Source of the DNA: JAWOGN01 sp046496815
Lineage (GTDB): Bacteria; Desulfobacterota; DSM-4660; Desulfatiglandales; Desulfatiglandaceae
Assembly (NCBI GenBank): GCA_046496815.1
Contig: JAWOGN010000306.1
Span: 1-24,403 of the forward strand
Reading direction: 5' to 3'
DNA length: 24,403 nt
The translations under genes were made by a program, and so were the position numbers. Below, piece after piece: positions 15,301-22,882 of this stretch; position 1 is the first letter of the stretch, and each line of letters starts with the position of its first letter. The notes below the pieces were generated by a model. The model saw only the letters and a list, made by a program, of their open reading frames with translations, did not search any database and was not told the DNA's origin.

Positions 15301-15857
15301 GCGTCCCGTGCCATGAGTGGGATCAGCCTTTTTCAGGGTATGTACCCTTTCGCTTTCGGGAGTTTTGGATTCCCAGGACGTTTGTGTATGCATACATCCC
15401 ATTCATTGAAGATCCTTTCCACCCGGGACATCGGGAAGCGATCAGGTTGGGGAGGCATTTGGGTGAAGCCATGCGGCGTGAAGCGGAAATCCTTCAACTC
15501 AACCGGGAACTGGCAGCCCGCTATCAGCGCTACGCCCATACCCCCGAGCCCAGGGTATTTCCAGTGTCAACGGGCGAACCGCTGCGGGTGTTTCCTCCCG
15601 TCTCCCGTCTCGGGAAAATCAATTTTGCCGTTCGTTATCCCGAAGTCACCCGATCAGAAATCATTATCGAGGTGCCGGATGAAGTGGCTTCGGGCAGGCT
15701 CTTGGCGCTTTGTGTTCAGGCCCATCGGGTAATCGAGAAGCACTTGATGATGCGGACGCGTCGGCCCCGAGGGATTCTCAGGAAGGAATTCGATCTCAAA
15801 GCAGGCTGCCTTCGCCTGACCTGGCTTTCGGGCAGTGAACCACAAAAGCAGGAATGA
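12333..15857 (+). CDS. Large M14 zinc carboxypeptidase with duplicated N-terminal module
   Basis: The 1174-residue protein starts at GTG 12333 (ATG 12339 is an alternative); AAGGGAGG at 12308-12315 is rather far upstream. There is no signal peptide, so it is probably cytoplasmic. The C-terminal M14 domain (about 855-1145) has the Zn motif His886-x-x-Glu889 in 'ARHHANE', 'IPMENPDGV' (substrate-binding region), the third ligand His989 in 'VDHHGVP' and catalytic Glu1113 in 'IIIEVPD'. It should therefore be an active metallocarboxypeptidase. The first 850 residues are unusual. An EF-hand/dockerin-like loop Asp28-x-Asn-x-Asp-Gly-x-x-Asp36 precedes a ~50-residue module that occurs twice (27-76 and 214-263). 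Residues about 366-404 look out of frame. M14 enzymes of usual size have only 300-400 residues. The gene converges on the peptide transporter operon. Confidence 0.88.
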   Translation: MSMYGIKSALGHYLEITDLFEGDSIFADTNGDGYPDSLGLSIFVPPELVDPHVWVGVLNLTARLSSEVTHLTVPFVHAGFDPSISERSIVILRPGEATPYCRGRLAWAEMWRMEPNIIYLAGSSGKGVGTLLNGLAMGINAGDSAPPSDWKSLKIKGTQPDRAEFFDRSGRLLSGYDPAVEVGRSADNISAFSRKKFYPRPNLLALAGEDGFYATPDGEPRARKLRVGFALDPGTLSPHLGLALAEIIARLVLEATEIILPMVAAVEKLAHDVIFKVQETAREKNEIRLLDSKRRRPTTILARGAPRSLAQALKNWCELAMIESGPGCEPADRLRDQVKEFQELLIGQGFWGRWARFLAESERVDAHEIPSAPACAGRKLRKACHSLSIPGPPVLPRPRTRHRQRKWKGEVDGVLDLVQRVPPGRGELFGLIQVSKPPGRRKILKSRLNALLKARGYAPKLEILNAYKPGQSWLLEYILPRLKGLISISKLEISCRPFPRKGKCLELRSRWLEELYPAPELLVRELGLDEKQLHLPVRRGLHSVYRVRAWDNPGQLVFNTEFSPRWSKLPYLSVDPELGFVHPTTGGVKLWQRDTVILNESVATDREIFWRIFQNQWLPFLEGQMKGRLERERFEGQPAFWQEIRVTVCIEETDVRLGIGEERICAMEALHEDIYFVLLDAFSSFARRNKLPPFLQLGRIVPVVFSKLQNEGPFATLKAIPLTWAQTPPSSPPIRSVQVPPVTALHFRKDRWRLEFGGKIRGVDSTVRKRLVQVARAFGLNADGATDALRLWLKAPRLTGTARKTNGAALPGKRPPEDRLLTATEVENWIQHLGRLPQIAAWRAAQSWQGRTVWALEATLPGGGELISTAKMRLLKPTLVFNARHHANEISSTNAALQTAWFLAVSSQGTALLKHVNVAWIPMENPDGVATFEELQAHCKDHKLHAARYNALGSEYYSDYFSRIPRFPEARAKARLWRRWLPEIMVDHHGVPCHEWDQPFSGYVPFRFREFWIPRTFVYAYIPFIEDPFHPGHREAIRLGRHLGEAMRREAEILQLNRELAARYQRYAHTPEPRVFPVSTGEPLRVFPPVSRLGKINFAVRYPEVTRSEIIIEVPDEVASGRLLALCVQAHRVIEKHLMMRTRRPRGILRKEFDLKAGCLRLTWLSGSEPQKQE

Positions 15858-15942
15858 ATCCAGACCCCCGGTTGGAAATCCCGCTCAAAAAGCCCCGGAA
15901 GACCTCATTTGTTTCCCAAGCGCGCGTCGGCCTTGTTTGTAT

Positions 15943-16914
15943 CTACCTCAAATGACAGGACACCCAGCGCCCAGGGCTAATTTGCCTCAAGGTTGGCACT
16001 TTTGTTGGGCAGATGTCCCGTCGTTCCGGACAGCGGGGGTGAAACGCGCAGCCGGAAGGCGGGTTGACGGCACTGGGGACGTCACCGGTTAAAATTACAC
16101 GATTTCGTTGCGCAGTGGGATCAGGAATTGGCGCGGCAGAGAGCAGCGCCCGTGAGTAAGGATGGATCGGCTGATTATAGAATTCTCTTTTGGGACCGAC
16201 TTCAACGAGACGGCCCAGATACATGACTGCGACGCGATCTGCGATGTGCTCGATAACGCTCAAGTCATGGGAGATAAAGATGTAGGTGAGTCCGAATTCG
16301 GCCCGAAGCCCCTCGAGGAGATTGAGTATCTGGGCCTGAATGGACACATCCAAGGCGGATACCGGTTCATCGGCAAGAAGTAATTTAGGATTGAGTGCCA
16401 GTGCGCGGGCAATGACGATTCGCTGCCGTTGACCGCCCGAGAATTCATGGGGGTAACGCTGTGCATGGTCGGGTTGAAGTCCGACAATATCCAGCAACCA
16501 GTGCACCCGGTCCAGCCGTTCCCGGAGCGTTCCGACCTGGTGGATACTCAGCGGCTCCTCAATAAGTCGGCCTATTTTCTGCCGTGGATTGAGGGCCGAG
16601 TAAGGGTCTTGGTAAATAATTTGGGCCTCGCGGCGGAACTTCTTCAATTGAGATGACCCGAACGTGGCGAGATTCCGACCTGCAAAAAAAACCTGACCCG
16701 CCGTGGGCGCTTCCAGGCGGAGGAGAACCCGTCCCAGGGTTGATTTGCCACAGCCGCTCTCGCCGACCAGGCCAAAAACTTCGCCCGAAAGCACGGTCAG
16801 AGACACGTCCTCCACAGCCCGTACAATGCCTGATCGACGGGAGAAACCGGCGGTCTTGAGTGGATAATGCTTGGTGAGTTGCTCTGCAGCAAGTATGGGC
16901 GGGGATCGTTTCAT
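15943..16914 (-). CDS. dppF: Peptide ABC transporter ATP-binding protein (DppF/OppF type)
   Basis: This is the 323-residue product from ATG 16914, which overlaps the stop of the preceding gene as ATGA. An ATG seven codons further up is possible but gives a longer overlap. Walker A GESGCGKS 51-58, Q-loop Gln102 in 'IIYQDPYSALNP', signature SGGQRQ 159-164, Walker B 'LLLADE' ending at Glu183, and the H-loop His in 'FISHDLSVIEH' are all present. The oligopeptide-transporter C-terminal extension has four cysteines in 'GCAFHPRCPERRDIC' and 'VSCHLR', the pattern that binds a 4Fe-4S cluster in DppD/DppF-type proteins. It pairs with the other ATPase to power import. This is the last gene of the operon, and its 3' end faces the M14 gene. 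Confidence 0.95.
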   Translation of the reverse strand: MKRSPPILAAEQLTKHYPLKTAGFSRRSGIVRAVEDVSLTVLSGEVFGLVGESGCGKSTLGRVLLRLEAPTAGQVFFAGRNLATFGSSQLKKFRREAQIIYQDPYSALNPRQKIGRLIEEPLSIHQVGTLRERLDRVHWLLDIVGLQPDHAQRYPHEFSGGQRQRIVIARALALNPKLLLADEPVSALDVSIQAQILNLLEGLRAEFGLTYIFISHDLSVIEHIADRVAVMYLGRLVEVGPKREFYNQPIHPYSRALLSAAPIPDPTAQRNRVILTGDVPSAVNPPSGCAFHPRCPERRDICPTKVPTLRQISPGRWVSCHLR

Positions 16915-17882
16915 TGATCCACCGGTTTCCAACACCGTACCCTATGGCTGGGTCTGATCTCCTGCCAAGGGGGTGTCTGCCGACACCGAGATTGCGCCTT
17001 GAAACAACGTTCCTGGAAGGCGCAACCCTTCGGCAGGTTGAGCAAACTGGGAACCACACCGGGAATGGCTTCGAGAGTGCCCTTCCGGCCCCCAATTTTG
17101 GGCAAGGATTTAAAGAGGCTGACCGTGTAAGGATGGGCCGGATTGCCAAAGAGCTCCTCGGCGTTCGCACTCTCGACCACTTTGCCGGCATACATGACCA
17201 TGACCCGCTGACTGATCTCAGCCACGACGCCCAGGTCATGGGTGATCAGCAGGACCGACATGCCGATTTCATCCTTAAGTCGCCCAATCAGGTCGAGGAT
17301 TTGGGCCTGTATGGTTACGTCCAACGCGGTGGTGGGCTCGTCGGCGATCATAATCTGAGGATGGCAGCTTAACGCCATGGCGATCATGACTCTTTGACGC
17401 ATCCCGCCTGACATCTGGTGGGGGTAATCGTCGATCCTCATCTCAGGCTCAGGGATACCCACCAAACCGAGCATTTTGGCGGCCTCGGTTCGCGAAGCGC
17501 CCTTGTTCATATGGCGGTGCTTCCGTATGGCTTCCTGAATTTGAAAGCCCACCGTATACACAGGATTGAGCGAGGTCATCGGTTCTTGGAAAATCATGGA
17601 AATGTCGTTTCCGCGGATATGACGAAGATCCGCCTCACGGAGGGTGACCAAATCCCGTCCGTCAAAAAAAATCCTACCGGAAGCAATTTTTCCGGCCGGT
17701 TTTGGAAGCAGCCCGAGAATCGATAGTGCGGTTACACTTTTTCCGCACCCGCTCTCTCCAACGATTCCAAGCGTTTCGCCTCTGCCCAGGGTCAAATCGA
17801 CCCCGTCCACCGCAGTGACTACGCCCCGCCGGGTTCGAAATTGCGTCGTAAGCCCCTTAATCTCCAGAACCGTTTCCCTCAT
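16911..17882 (-). CDS. dppD: Peptide ABC transporter ATP-binding protein (DppD/OppD type)
   Basis: The 323-residue product starts at ATG 17882, overlapping the permease stop by four bases. Walker A GESGCGKS 42-49, Gln99 of the Q-loop in 'IFQEPMTSLNP', signature SGGMRQ 158-163, Walker B 'IMIADE' 177-182 and the H-loop in 'LLITHDLGVVAE' are intact. The C-terminal peptide-transporter extension with 'GCAFQERCFKAQSRC' and a final Cys near the end is present. It acts at the cytoplasmic face as the heterodimer partner of the DppF-type ATPase. The 4-base overlaps at both ends imply translational coupling. Confidence 0.95.
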   Translation of the reverse strand: MRETVLEIKGLTTQFRTRRGVVTAVDGVDLTLGRGETLGIVGESGCGKSVTALSILGLLPKPAGKIASGRIFFDGRDLVTLREADLRHIRGNDISMIFQEPMTSLNPVYTVGFQIQEAIRKHRHMNKGASRTEAAKMLGLVGIPEPEMRIDDYPHQMSGGMRQRVMIAMALSCHPQIMIADEPTTALDVTIQAQILDLIGRLKDEIGMSVLLITHDLGVVAEISQRVMVMYAGKVVESANAEELFGNPAHPYTVSLFKSLPKIGGRKGTLEAIPGVVPSLLNLPKGCAFQERCFKAQSRCRQTPPWQEIRPSHRVRCWKPVDQ

Positions 17883-18718
17883 TGCGACCTCAACGAAGGA
17901 TCCAGCACATCTCTAAGGCCATCGCCGAAGAGGTTGAATCCAAGGACCAAGAGGAGAATTGCCGCTCCCGGGAACGCTGCGACGTGGGGCGCGATCTGAA
18001 TATACTGGCGGCCCTCGCTGAGCATGGCTCCCCATTCCGGCTGGGGCGGCTGAGCGCCCAGGCCCAAAAAACCGAGCGCCGCAGCCTGCAAAACGGCGGT
18101 GCCCATGCCTAACGTGGCATACACGATGATTGGCGGCAAAGAGTTCGGTAGAATATGTCGGCCCAGTATCCGAGCGTGGCTGCCCCCCAAATGGGCAATC
18201 GCTTGGACAAAAAGTTGCTCTTTCAGAGACAAAACGCTTGAACGAACGATTCGGGCATAATGGGGAATATAGACAATCCCGACCGCTATCATGGTGTTGG
18301 GCAGACTGGGCCCCAGGATGGCGGTAATAAAAATGGCGAGCAAGATGGCGGGAAAGGCCAGCAGCATGTCCATGAGCCGCATGATGAGGCTATCCAACCA
18401 TCCTCCGAAATAGCCGGCCAGAAGTCCCAGAAACGTCCCGGGCACCAGTGAGATGGTCACCGAAATTAACCCGATCATCAACGAGATTCGGCTGCCGTGG
18501 ATGATTCGGCTGAAAATGTCACGACCGAGGCTGTCCGTCCCCAAGTAGTGGGCAGGGCTGGGGCCCTTCAGCCTGTCGAGGGGTGCCGGGGCAATGGGGT
18601 CATAGGGCGCCATCGCCGGCCCAATGAGTGCCACCACCAGGACCAAGGTGATGACAATCATCCCCGCGGATGCGCTCCAGTTGCGTAACAGATCCCGAAG
18701 TGCCTCAAACCGTGTCAT
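17879..18718 (-). CDS. dppC: Peptide ABC transporter permease (DppC type)
   Basis: The 279-residue membrane protein has an N-terminal helix (about 17-38), then the characteristic periplasmic 'APYDPIAPAPLDRLKGPSPAHYLGTDSLGRDIFSRIIHGSRISL' segment and about five more helices. The cytoplasmic coupling loop reads 'VQAIAHLGGSHARILGRHILPN', the EAA-type motif of DppC/OppC proteins. Length fits the family (about 280-300). AAAGGG precedes the ATG at good spacing and overlaps the end of dppB, whose stop lies 12 bases upstream. Together with the DppB-type permease it forms the channel. Confidence 0.95.
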   Translation of the reverse strand: MTRFEALRDLLRNWSASAGMIVITLVLVVALIGPAMAPYDPIAPAPLDRLKGPSPAHYLGTDSLGRDIFSRIIHGSRISLMIGLISVTISLVPGTFLGLLAGYFGGWLDSLIMRLMDMLLAFPAILLAIFITAILGPSLPNTMIAVGIVYIPHYARIVRSSVLSLKEQLFVQAIAHLGGSHARILGRHILPNSLPPIIVYATLGMGTAVLQAAALGFLGLGAQPPQPEWGAMLSEGRQYIQIAPHVAAFPGAAILLLVLGFNLFGDGLRDVLDPSLRSQ

Positions 18719-18730
18719 CGATAGCGCCCT

Positions 18731-19741
18731 TTACCCTTGAACGCGAATCCTCGGATCCAGCAGTACATAGATCATATCCACAGCTAAGTTAATCAGGACC
18801 ATCAGGACGGCGAAGATAAGAATACAACCCTGCACGGCGGCGTAATCTCGGCCCATGAGTGAATCCACGACATAGCGGCCCAAGCCGGGCCAAGAGAAAA
18901 TGGTCTCTGTCAGGACGGCACCGCCCAGGAGCAGGCCCAGATTCAGGCCCAGCACGGTAGCCACCGGCAAAAAGGCATTGCGGAGAGCGTGGCGGAGGAT
19001 TACCACCGCCTCGCCAAGGCCTTTTGCCCTGGCGGTTCTGACATAGTCCCGGCTCAGAACTTCCAGCATGCTCGAACGCGTGATACGGGCGACAATGGCC
19101 ATGGGAATGGTCGCCAGGGTAAACGCGGGCAAAAGCAGATGTCGCAGCCCATCCCAGAAGGCGCCAAACTGGCCTGCGATCAGGCTATCGATCATGACGA
19201 GACCGGTGAGCGGGGTCGTCTCCAGGCCCATGCTGAGACGGCCCATCATGGGAAGAATCGGGAATTTCACGGCCAGAAGGTAAATCAGCATCAAGCCCAA
19301 CCAGAAGATAGGCATTGACACCCCAACCAGGGCCAAAAACATGGACGCATAGTCCAGGATTGAGTATTGCTTAACCGCTGAAACGACCCCCGCCGCAATG
19401 CCAAAGAGGGTGGCAATCAGCATGGCCGCCATGGAAAGCTCAATGGTTGCAACAAGGCGGACCCCAATCTCGTCCACCACGGGCGCACCCGTGCGAACCG
19501 AATTGCCGAAGTCTCCCTGGAGGGTATTTTTAAGATAGATCCAATACTGAGTCAGGTAAGACTTGTCCAGGCCGAGTTGGGTCCGTAAACGGGCGAGTTC
19601 CTCAGGGTTGGCATACTCACCCAGAAGGAGCTGGGCGGGGTCCCCGGGGATCATCCTGAGCATGAGGAAGACCAAAATGGAGACCCCGAAAAGAATCAAG
19701 ACGAGATGAAAAAGGCGTCTTGATATGTAACCCAACGGCAT
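18731..19741 (-). CDS. dppB: Peptide ABC transporter permease (DppB type)
   Basis: The 336-residue product has six predicted helices. It opens with the family N-terminus 'ISRRLFHLVLILFGVSILVFLMLRMIPGDPA' and has a periplasmic 'LGLDKSYLTQYWIYLKNTLQGDFGNSV' segment. The EAA coupling loop is 'RTARAKGLGEAVVILRHALRN'. Full family length. AAAGGG before the ATG overlaps the stop of the binding-protein gene 14 bases upstream, so the pair is co-transcribed. Ligand cannot be told from the permease; dipeptide, oligopeptide, nickel and glutathione systems share this type. Confidence 0.95.
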   Translation of the reverse strand: MPLGYISRRLFHLVLILFGVSILVFLMLRMIPGDPAQLLLGEYANPEELARLRTQLGLDKSYLTQYWIYLKNTLQGDFGNSVRTGAPVVDEIGVRLVATIELSMAAMLIATLFGIAAGVVSAVKQYSILDYASMFLALVGVSMPIFWLGLMLIYLLAVKFPILPMMGRLSMGLETTPLTGLVMIDSLIAGQFGAFWDGLRHLLLPAFTLATIPMAIVARITRSSMLEVLSRDYVRTARAKGLGEAVVILRHALRNAFLPVATVLGLNLGLLLGGAVLTETIFSWPGLGRYVVDSLMGRDYAAVQGCILIFAVLMVLINLAVDMIYVLLDPRIRVQG

Positions 19742-19755
19742 CTAAAGGTTACCCT

Positions 19756-21324
19756 TTATTGTTCCTTCCAAACCATCTGGAATGAGTTCAGCCCGTTTGG
19801 CCGAAGCGGTACGTCATGCAAGCGTTTATTGTAGCAGCGAACGATCGTGGAGTGAGCAATGGGAACCCAGGGTGCCTCGTCATGGAAAATCTCCTGGGCC
19901 TTCAGATAGTATTTTATGCGCTCGTCCTTATCAAAGGTTCTCTGGGCTTTCAGACACAGCTCGGTGAACTCGGCGCTTTTCCAAAGCGCAACATTGGCGG
20001 CACCGGGTGTCTTGGCCGTGTCGGCCGAAAGCAACCCGTAAAGAAAATTGTCCGGGTCGGCGTTGCCTCCCAGCCACCCCAGCATGCACATATCATGCTC
20101 ACCATTGGCCGTTTTCTTTAAGTAGGTTCCCCAGTCCAGGCGCACGATCTTTGCCTTAATGCCGACCGAAGCCAAATATGCTTGGATCAGCTCCGCAGTC
20201 TTCACCGGTTCGGGCATATAGGCCCTGGATACCGGCATGGCCCAGAGTTCCAACGATTCATTCTTGTCGAATCCCGCCGCCTTCAACAATTCTTTCGCCT
20301 TTTCCGGATTGAATTCATACGGCTCGATGGCATCGTTGTACCCCCAGATCGAGGGGGCAAAAGGGTTCTTGGCCGCTATGGCCAGCCCCTGAAAGATGGT
20401 TTTGATGATGGTTTCCTTGTCGATGGCATGGGAGATGGCCCGGCGAACCCGAACGTCTTTGAGGACCGGCTTTTCCGTATTGAGGGCAAGATATCCGACA
20501 TTGACACTGGGTCGATCGATGACGGCGAGTTTGGCATCTTTCTTGACCAGGGTGATGGAATCCGGGTCGAGGTCGTCGGCGATGTCGACGGTGCCGGATT
20601 GAAGGGCCATCAACCGCGCCGAGGGCTCGGGAATGGATTTGAGGATAATCTTGTCCACTTTCGCCTTTTCACCCCAGTAGTCCGCGTTTCGTTCCAGTAT
20701 GATCTGATCGTCCTTGACCCACTTGACAAATTTGAAAGGGCCGGTGCCCACCGGGTGGAGTCCGATCTGGTCTTTATGCTCGGCCATGGCTTTGGGCGAA
20801 AGAATCGGGCACAGCCAGAGGGCCAAATTATTCAGCAGGGGCGCGTAAGGTTTCTGGGTCAACAGCGCGATGGTATAGTCATCGATGACCTTGATTTCGC
20901 TTACCTGGCCAAGGGAAAGGCTGAGGTATACCCATTTGCCGAAGCCATGGAAGGGATGGCTCTTGTCGATGATTCGGGCAAAGGAGTCGTAAACGGCCTT
21001 TGCGTTGAAGGGGGTCCCGTCATGGAATCGCACGCCCTTGCGGAGCTTGAAAGTCCATGTCATGCCGTCATCCGATACCGTCCAGGACTCCGCCAACTGT
21101 GGCTCGACATCCATGGAGTCTTTTCCGAAAATGACCAGGTTCTCAAGGACTTGAATCCCGGCTTTGATGGATTCCCCGTCGGTGGCCTGGGCCAGATCCA
21201 GATTGACCGAGTCTCCGCCGCGACCCCAGATGAGCGTCCCGCCCGTGACGGGATTGTCACTGCCGAATGCCAAAAGGGGCCAAATAAAGACAATCACAAA
21301 AAGCACAACACACCATTTTTTCAT
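19756..21324 (-). CDS. dppA: Peptide ABC transporter substrate-binding protein (SBP family 5)
   Basis: The 522-residue exported protein starts at ATG 21324 with a strong AGGAGG a few bases upstream. Residues 1-22 are a signal peptide (Lys-Lys, then a hydrophobic run ending Ala-Phe-Gly-Ser); Cys5 is not in a lipobox, so the protein is probably soluble in the periplasm. Family 5 features: 'GGTLIWGRGGDSVNLDLAQATDGES', 'VEPQLAESWTVSDDGMTWTFKLRKGVRFHDGTPFNAKAVYDSF', 'HPVGTGPFKFVKW' and 'VRRAISHAIDKE'. It captures the solute and delivers it to DppBC. It is the first gene of the operon and has a structured leader. The ligand is most likely a peptide, given the four partner genes and the nearby peptidase. 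Confidence 0.94.
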   Translation of the reverse strand: MKKWCVVLFVIVFIWPLLAFGSDNPVTGGTLIWGRGGDSVNLDLAQATDGESIKAGIQVLENLVIFGKDSMDVEPQLAESWTVSDDGMTWTFKLRKGVRFHDGTPFNAKAVYDSFARIIDKSHPFHGFGKWVYLSLSLGQVSEIKVIDDYTIALLTQKPYAPLLNNLALWLCPILSPKAMAEHKDQIGLHPVGTGPFKFVKWVKDDQIILERNADYWGEKAKVDKIILKSIPEPSARLMALQSGTVDIADDLDPDSITLVKKDAKLAVIDRPSVNVGYLALNTEKPVLKDVRVRRAISHAIDKETIIKTIFQGLAIAAKNPFAPSIWGYNDAIEPYEFNPEKAKELLKAAGFDKNESLELWAMPVSRAYMPEPVKTAELIQAYLASVGIKAKIVRLDWGTYLKKTANGEHDMCMLGWLGGNADPDNFLYGLLSADTAKTPGAANVALWKSAEFTELCLKAQRTFDKDERIKYYLKAQEIFHDEAPWVPIAHSTIVRCYNKRLHDVPLRPNGLNSFQMVWKEQ

Positions 21325-21719
21325 AACCCTCCTCCTTTGGTTAAGGTTAACGACACGATTGGCTTTTTTGTCTCAGCCGACAAAAAGCCAATCCAATATC
21401 TCTCCTGAATTCGCTGTCCCTCTGTTTAGGGGATAGCGCTAAAGATGAAAAAACGCAATAGAAATAATCCGGGTATCTCGGTTGAAGCGGTTGAACGGTT
21501 CCAGGTTTGCGGCTATGTTGTTAATAGGGGAATGTTAGAGATAAATCGCCGGGTCTGTATTGCGATTTCTTCGATAAGCGCATGAAGGCGGGCAGTGGTT
21601 TTCGGTTTGCAGAACATAAGCCCTGTGATCGGATGAGGTCTTGGAGATGAGATATTCCTTGGGCCTTATTCACCGGCAAATCCGGTATTCTGTTGTCGTT
21701 CAGATGACTCCCTCGATGG
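21325..21719. other. Leader and intergenic region upstream of dppA
   Basis: No gene is seen in these 395 bases. Beyond the ribosome site of dppA there are two hairpins: the strong one at 21357-21393 (listed separately) and a weaker one with CGCTGTCCCT (21412-21421) against AGGGGATAGCG (21428-21438). A 7-bp inverted repeat AAATCGC/GCGATTT lies at 21543-21568. No convincing -10/-35 pair was located. Confidence 0.55.
21357..21393 (-). promoter_or_regulatory. Stable hairpin in the dppA leader
   Basis: The arms 21357-21372 and 21379-21393 pair over 15 bp with a single bulged T and a 6-base loop (TCAGCC). On the dppA (minus) strand it ends 33 bases before the start codon and has no U-tract after it, so it is not a classic terminator. 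Its position suits a control or stabilising element of the mRNA leader, or a binding site for a dimeric regulator. Confidence 0.5.
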
Positions 21720-22574
21720 CTAGGCCTCGAGAAAAGAGAGGATGGCACGGTCTCTCGCGGCATTGGGTTGGAAGACAATGCCGTAGTGATTTACGCCCTC
21801 AACGTCAAACCGGGTGGCATCGGGTATCTCCCGAACCATCGTTTCGACCACCGGCTCAGGCAACAGCAAATCGTTTTGGCTGAGGAGCCCCTCGGTTGCG
21901 CGAAGTATGAGGACCTTGCTTCGCACTTTCGCATAAAACTGATCCGGCTCCACTTTTCTGATGTTTGCACTCTCCTCCTGAATGTGGACAGCATCGATGT
22001 TGGTCCTCACGCCGCCATCGACCGCCTCCAACTCGTAGCGATAATAGCCTTCGATGGCGGGAGACCAGGGATGAATATAGGGGGCGGACTTCATGGCTTC
22101 GATATAGGCATCCGCGGACGGAAACACCTGCCCCAAACGATCCAGCGCAGGCTTGATGGCTGCAAACACTTCATCCAGCTGATCCGCCGAGAGTTTGCCC
22201 CCACCGTCAACGAGGATGATTCGATCCACGCGCTCCGGGTGTTGGGCACCAAAGACCAGAGAGATAAACGCTCCCAGGGAGTGGCCCATCAGCACGGCCC
22301 GCTCAAGCCTCATGTCATCCATCAAGCCGATGATATCCCGAATGTGCTGTTCCAGAGAGTATCCGGAAGGTGGTTTGTCCGAGCGGCCTCTTCCCCTCAG
22401 ATCCATGGCGAGCATCCGGTGCTTTGGTGTCAAAGCCGCAGCCAGAACATCCCAGGAGCGGCAGTTCGCCGTGATGCCGTGAACGCAAAGGATCGGGGTG
22501 TCTGCTCCCTCCCATATGGCCAGATTGATTTCAGCGCCGTCTCCCTTGACTTTTTTCATGATGGGTTCGGACAT
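21720..22574 (-). CDS. Alpha/beta hydrolase
   Basis: The 284-residue product is counted from ATG 22574, where AAAGGA (22582-22587) has 7-base spacing; the ATG at 22580 would be only one base from it. It has the alpha/beta hydrolase core: oxyanion-hole 'HGITAN', 'AMDLRGRGRSDKP', the nucleophile elbow Gly-His-Ser-Leu-Gly with Ser99 (Ser101 from the upstream ATG), and a catalytic His near the end in 'VEGVNHYGIVF' (22 residues from the C-terminus). The acid residue is not certain; candidates lie in 'LRATEGLLSQND'. There is no signal peptide, so it is cytoplasmic. The substrate is unknown: esterase, lactonase, C-C hydrolase and iminopeptidase-like roles share this pattern. It lies 395 bases upstream of dppA on the same strand and may be a separate unit. 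Confidence 0.9.
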   Translation of the reverse strand: MSEPIMKKVKGDGAEINLAIWEGADTPILCVHGITANCRSWDVLAAALTPKHRMLAMDLRGRGRSDKPPSGYSLEQHIRDIIGLMDDMRLERAVLMGHSLGAFISLVFGAQHPERVDRIILVDGGGKLSADQLDEVFAAIKPALDRLGQVFPSADAYIEAMKSAPYIHPWSPAIEGYYRYELEAVDGGVRTNIDAVHIQEESANIRKVEPDQFYAKVRSKVLILRATEGLLSQNDLLLPEPVVETMVREIPDATRFDVEGVNHYGIVFQPNAARDRAILSFLEA

Positions 22575-22627
22575 ATCCATATCCTTTCTTTAATCATCGC
22601 CCTTCAGGTTTTTGAAACTCAAAGGGT

Positions 22628-22753
22628 GATGGCCTCGTAAAAAGTCGGCACTCCGGTAAAAACCGGAGTGCAGTTACCCCTTAACCGGCTGAAAAAACCG
22701 GATTCCGACTGCAGTTTATCCCGCACTGGATGCGGGGCCGGAATGACGGAAAT
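22628..22753. repeat. Dispersed intergenic repeat, copy B
   Basis: This is the more complete partner of the copy at 10324-10446. It has two structured parts. The first is the 10-bp hairpin at 22648-22671. The second is a nested palindrome, with ATTCCG (22702-22707) pairing with CGGAAT (22739-22744) and CCCGCA (22720-22725) with TGCGGG (22731-22736). The first 17 bases also match 2905-2921. Confidence 0.75.
22648..22671 (-). terminator. Probable intrinsic terminator of the liv transcript
   Basis: A perfect 10-bp stem, GCACTCCGGT and ACCGGAGTGC, with a four-base loop is followed on the minus strand by CGACTTTTTA. It lies 212 bases after the livM stop and before the hydrolase gene, so it should end liv transcription coming from the right. 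It is part of repeat copy B. Confidence 0.6.
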
Positions 22754-22882
22754 AGGTGATTTCCGAATTTCTGCGAGTTCATCAAATAGTGACGGCTTCA
22801 ATAAAGTATTCTCTGCGAACGTCTCGTTTGTCACCCGATTCTTATGACCACGACGCCGGCACGCTTGACGGTTACCCGCAGA

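Larger units (their letters stand above)
22575..22882. other. Intergenic region between livM and the hydrolase, repeat-bearing
   Basis: These 308 bases hold no supported gene. A 71-codon open frame on the minus strand is translated repeat DNA. Most of the region (22628-22753) is repeat copy B, with a terminator hairpin. Confidence 0.6.

Noticed and set aside
14977..15732. 251-codon open frame inside the M14 catalytic domain
   Set aside because: The main frame holds all zinc ligands and the catalytic Glu here, so this frame is a by-product of composition.
20182..21408. 408-codon plus-strand open frame opposite dppA
   Set aside because: It is a shadow of the well-supported binding-protein gene. 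It is Gly/Asp/Arg rich, matches no family and lacks a ribosome site.
21768..22640. 290-codon plus-strand open frame opposite the alpha/beta hydrolase
   Set aside because: It is antisense to a gene with a clear catalytic triad region, and its sequence is not protein-like.
22619..22834. 71-codon minus-strand open frame between livM and the hydrolase
   Set aside because: It is translated repeat DNA; the same 'SVIPAPH' peptide arises from repeat copy A.
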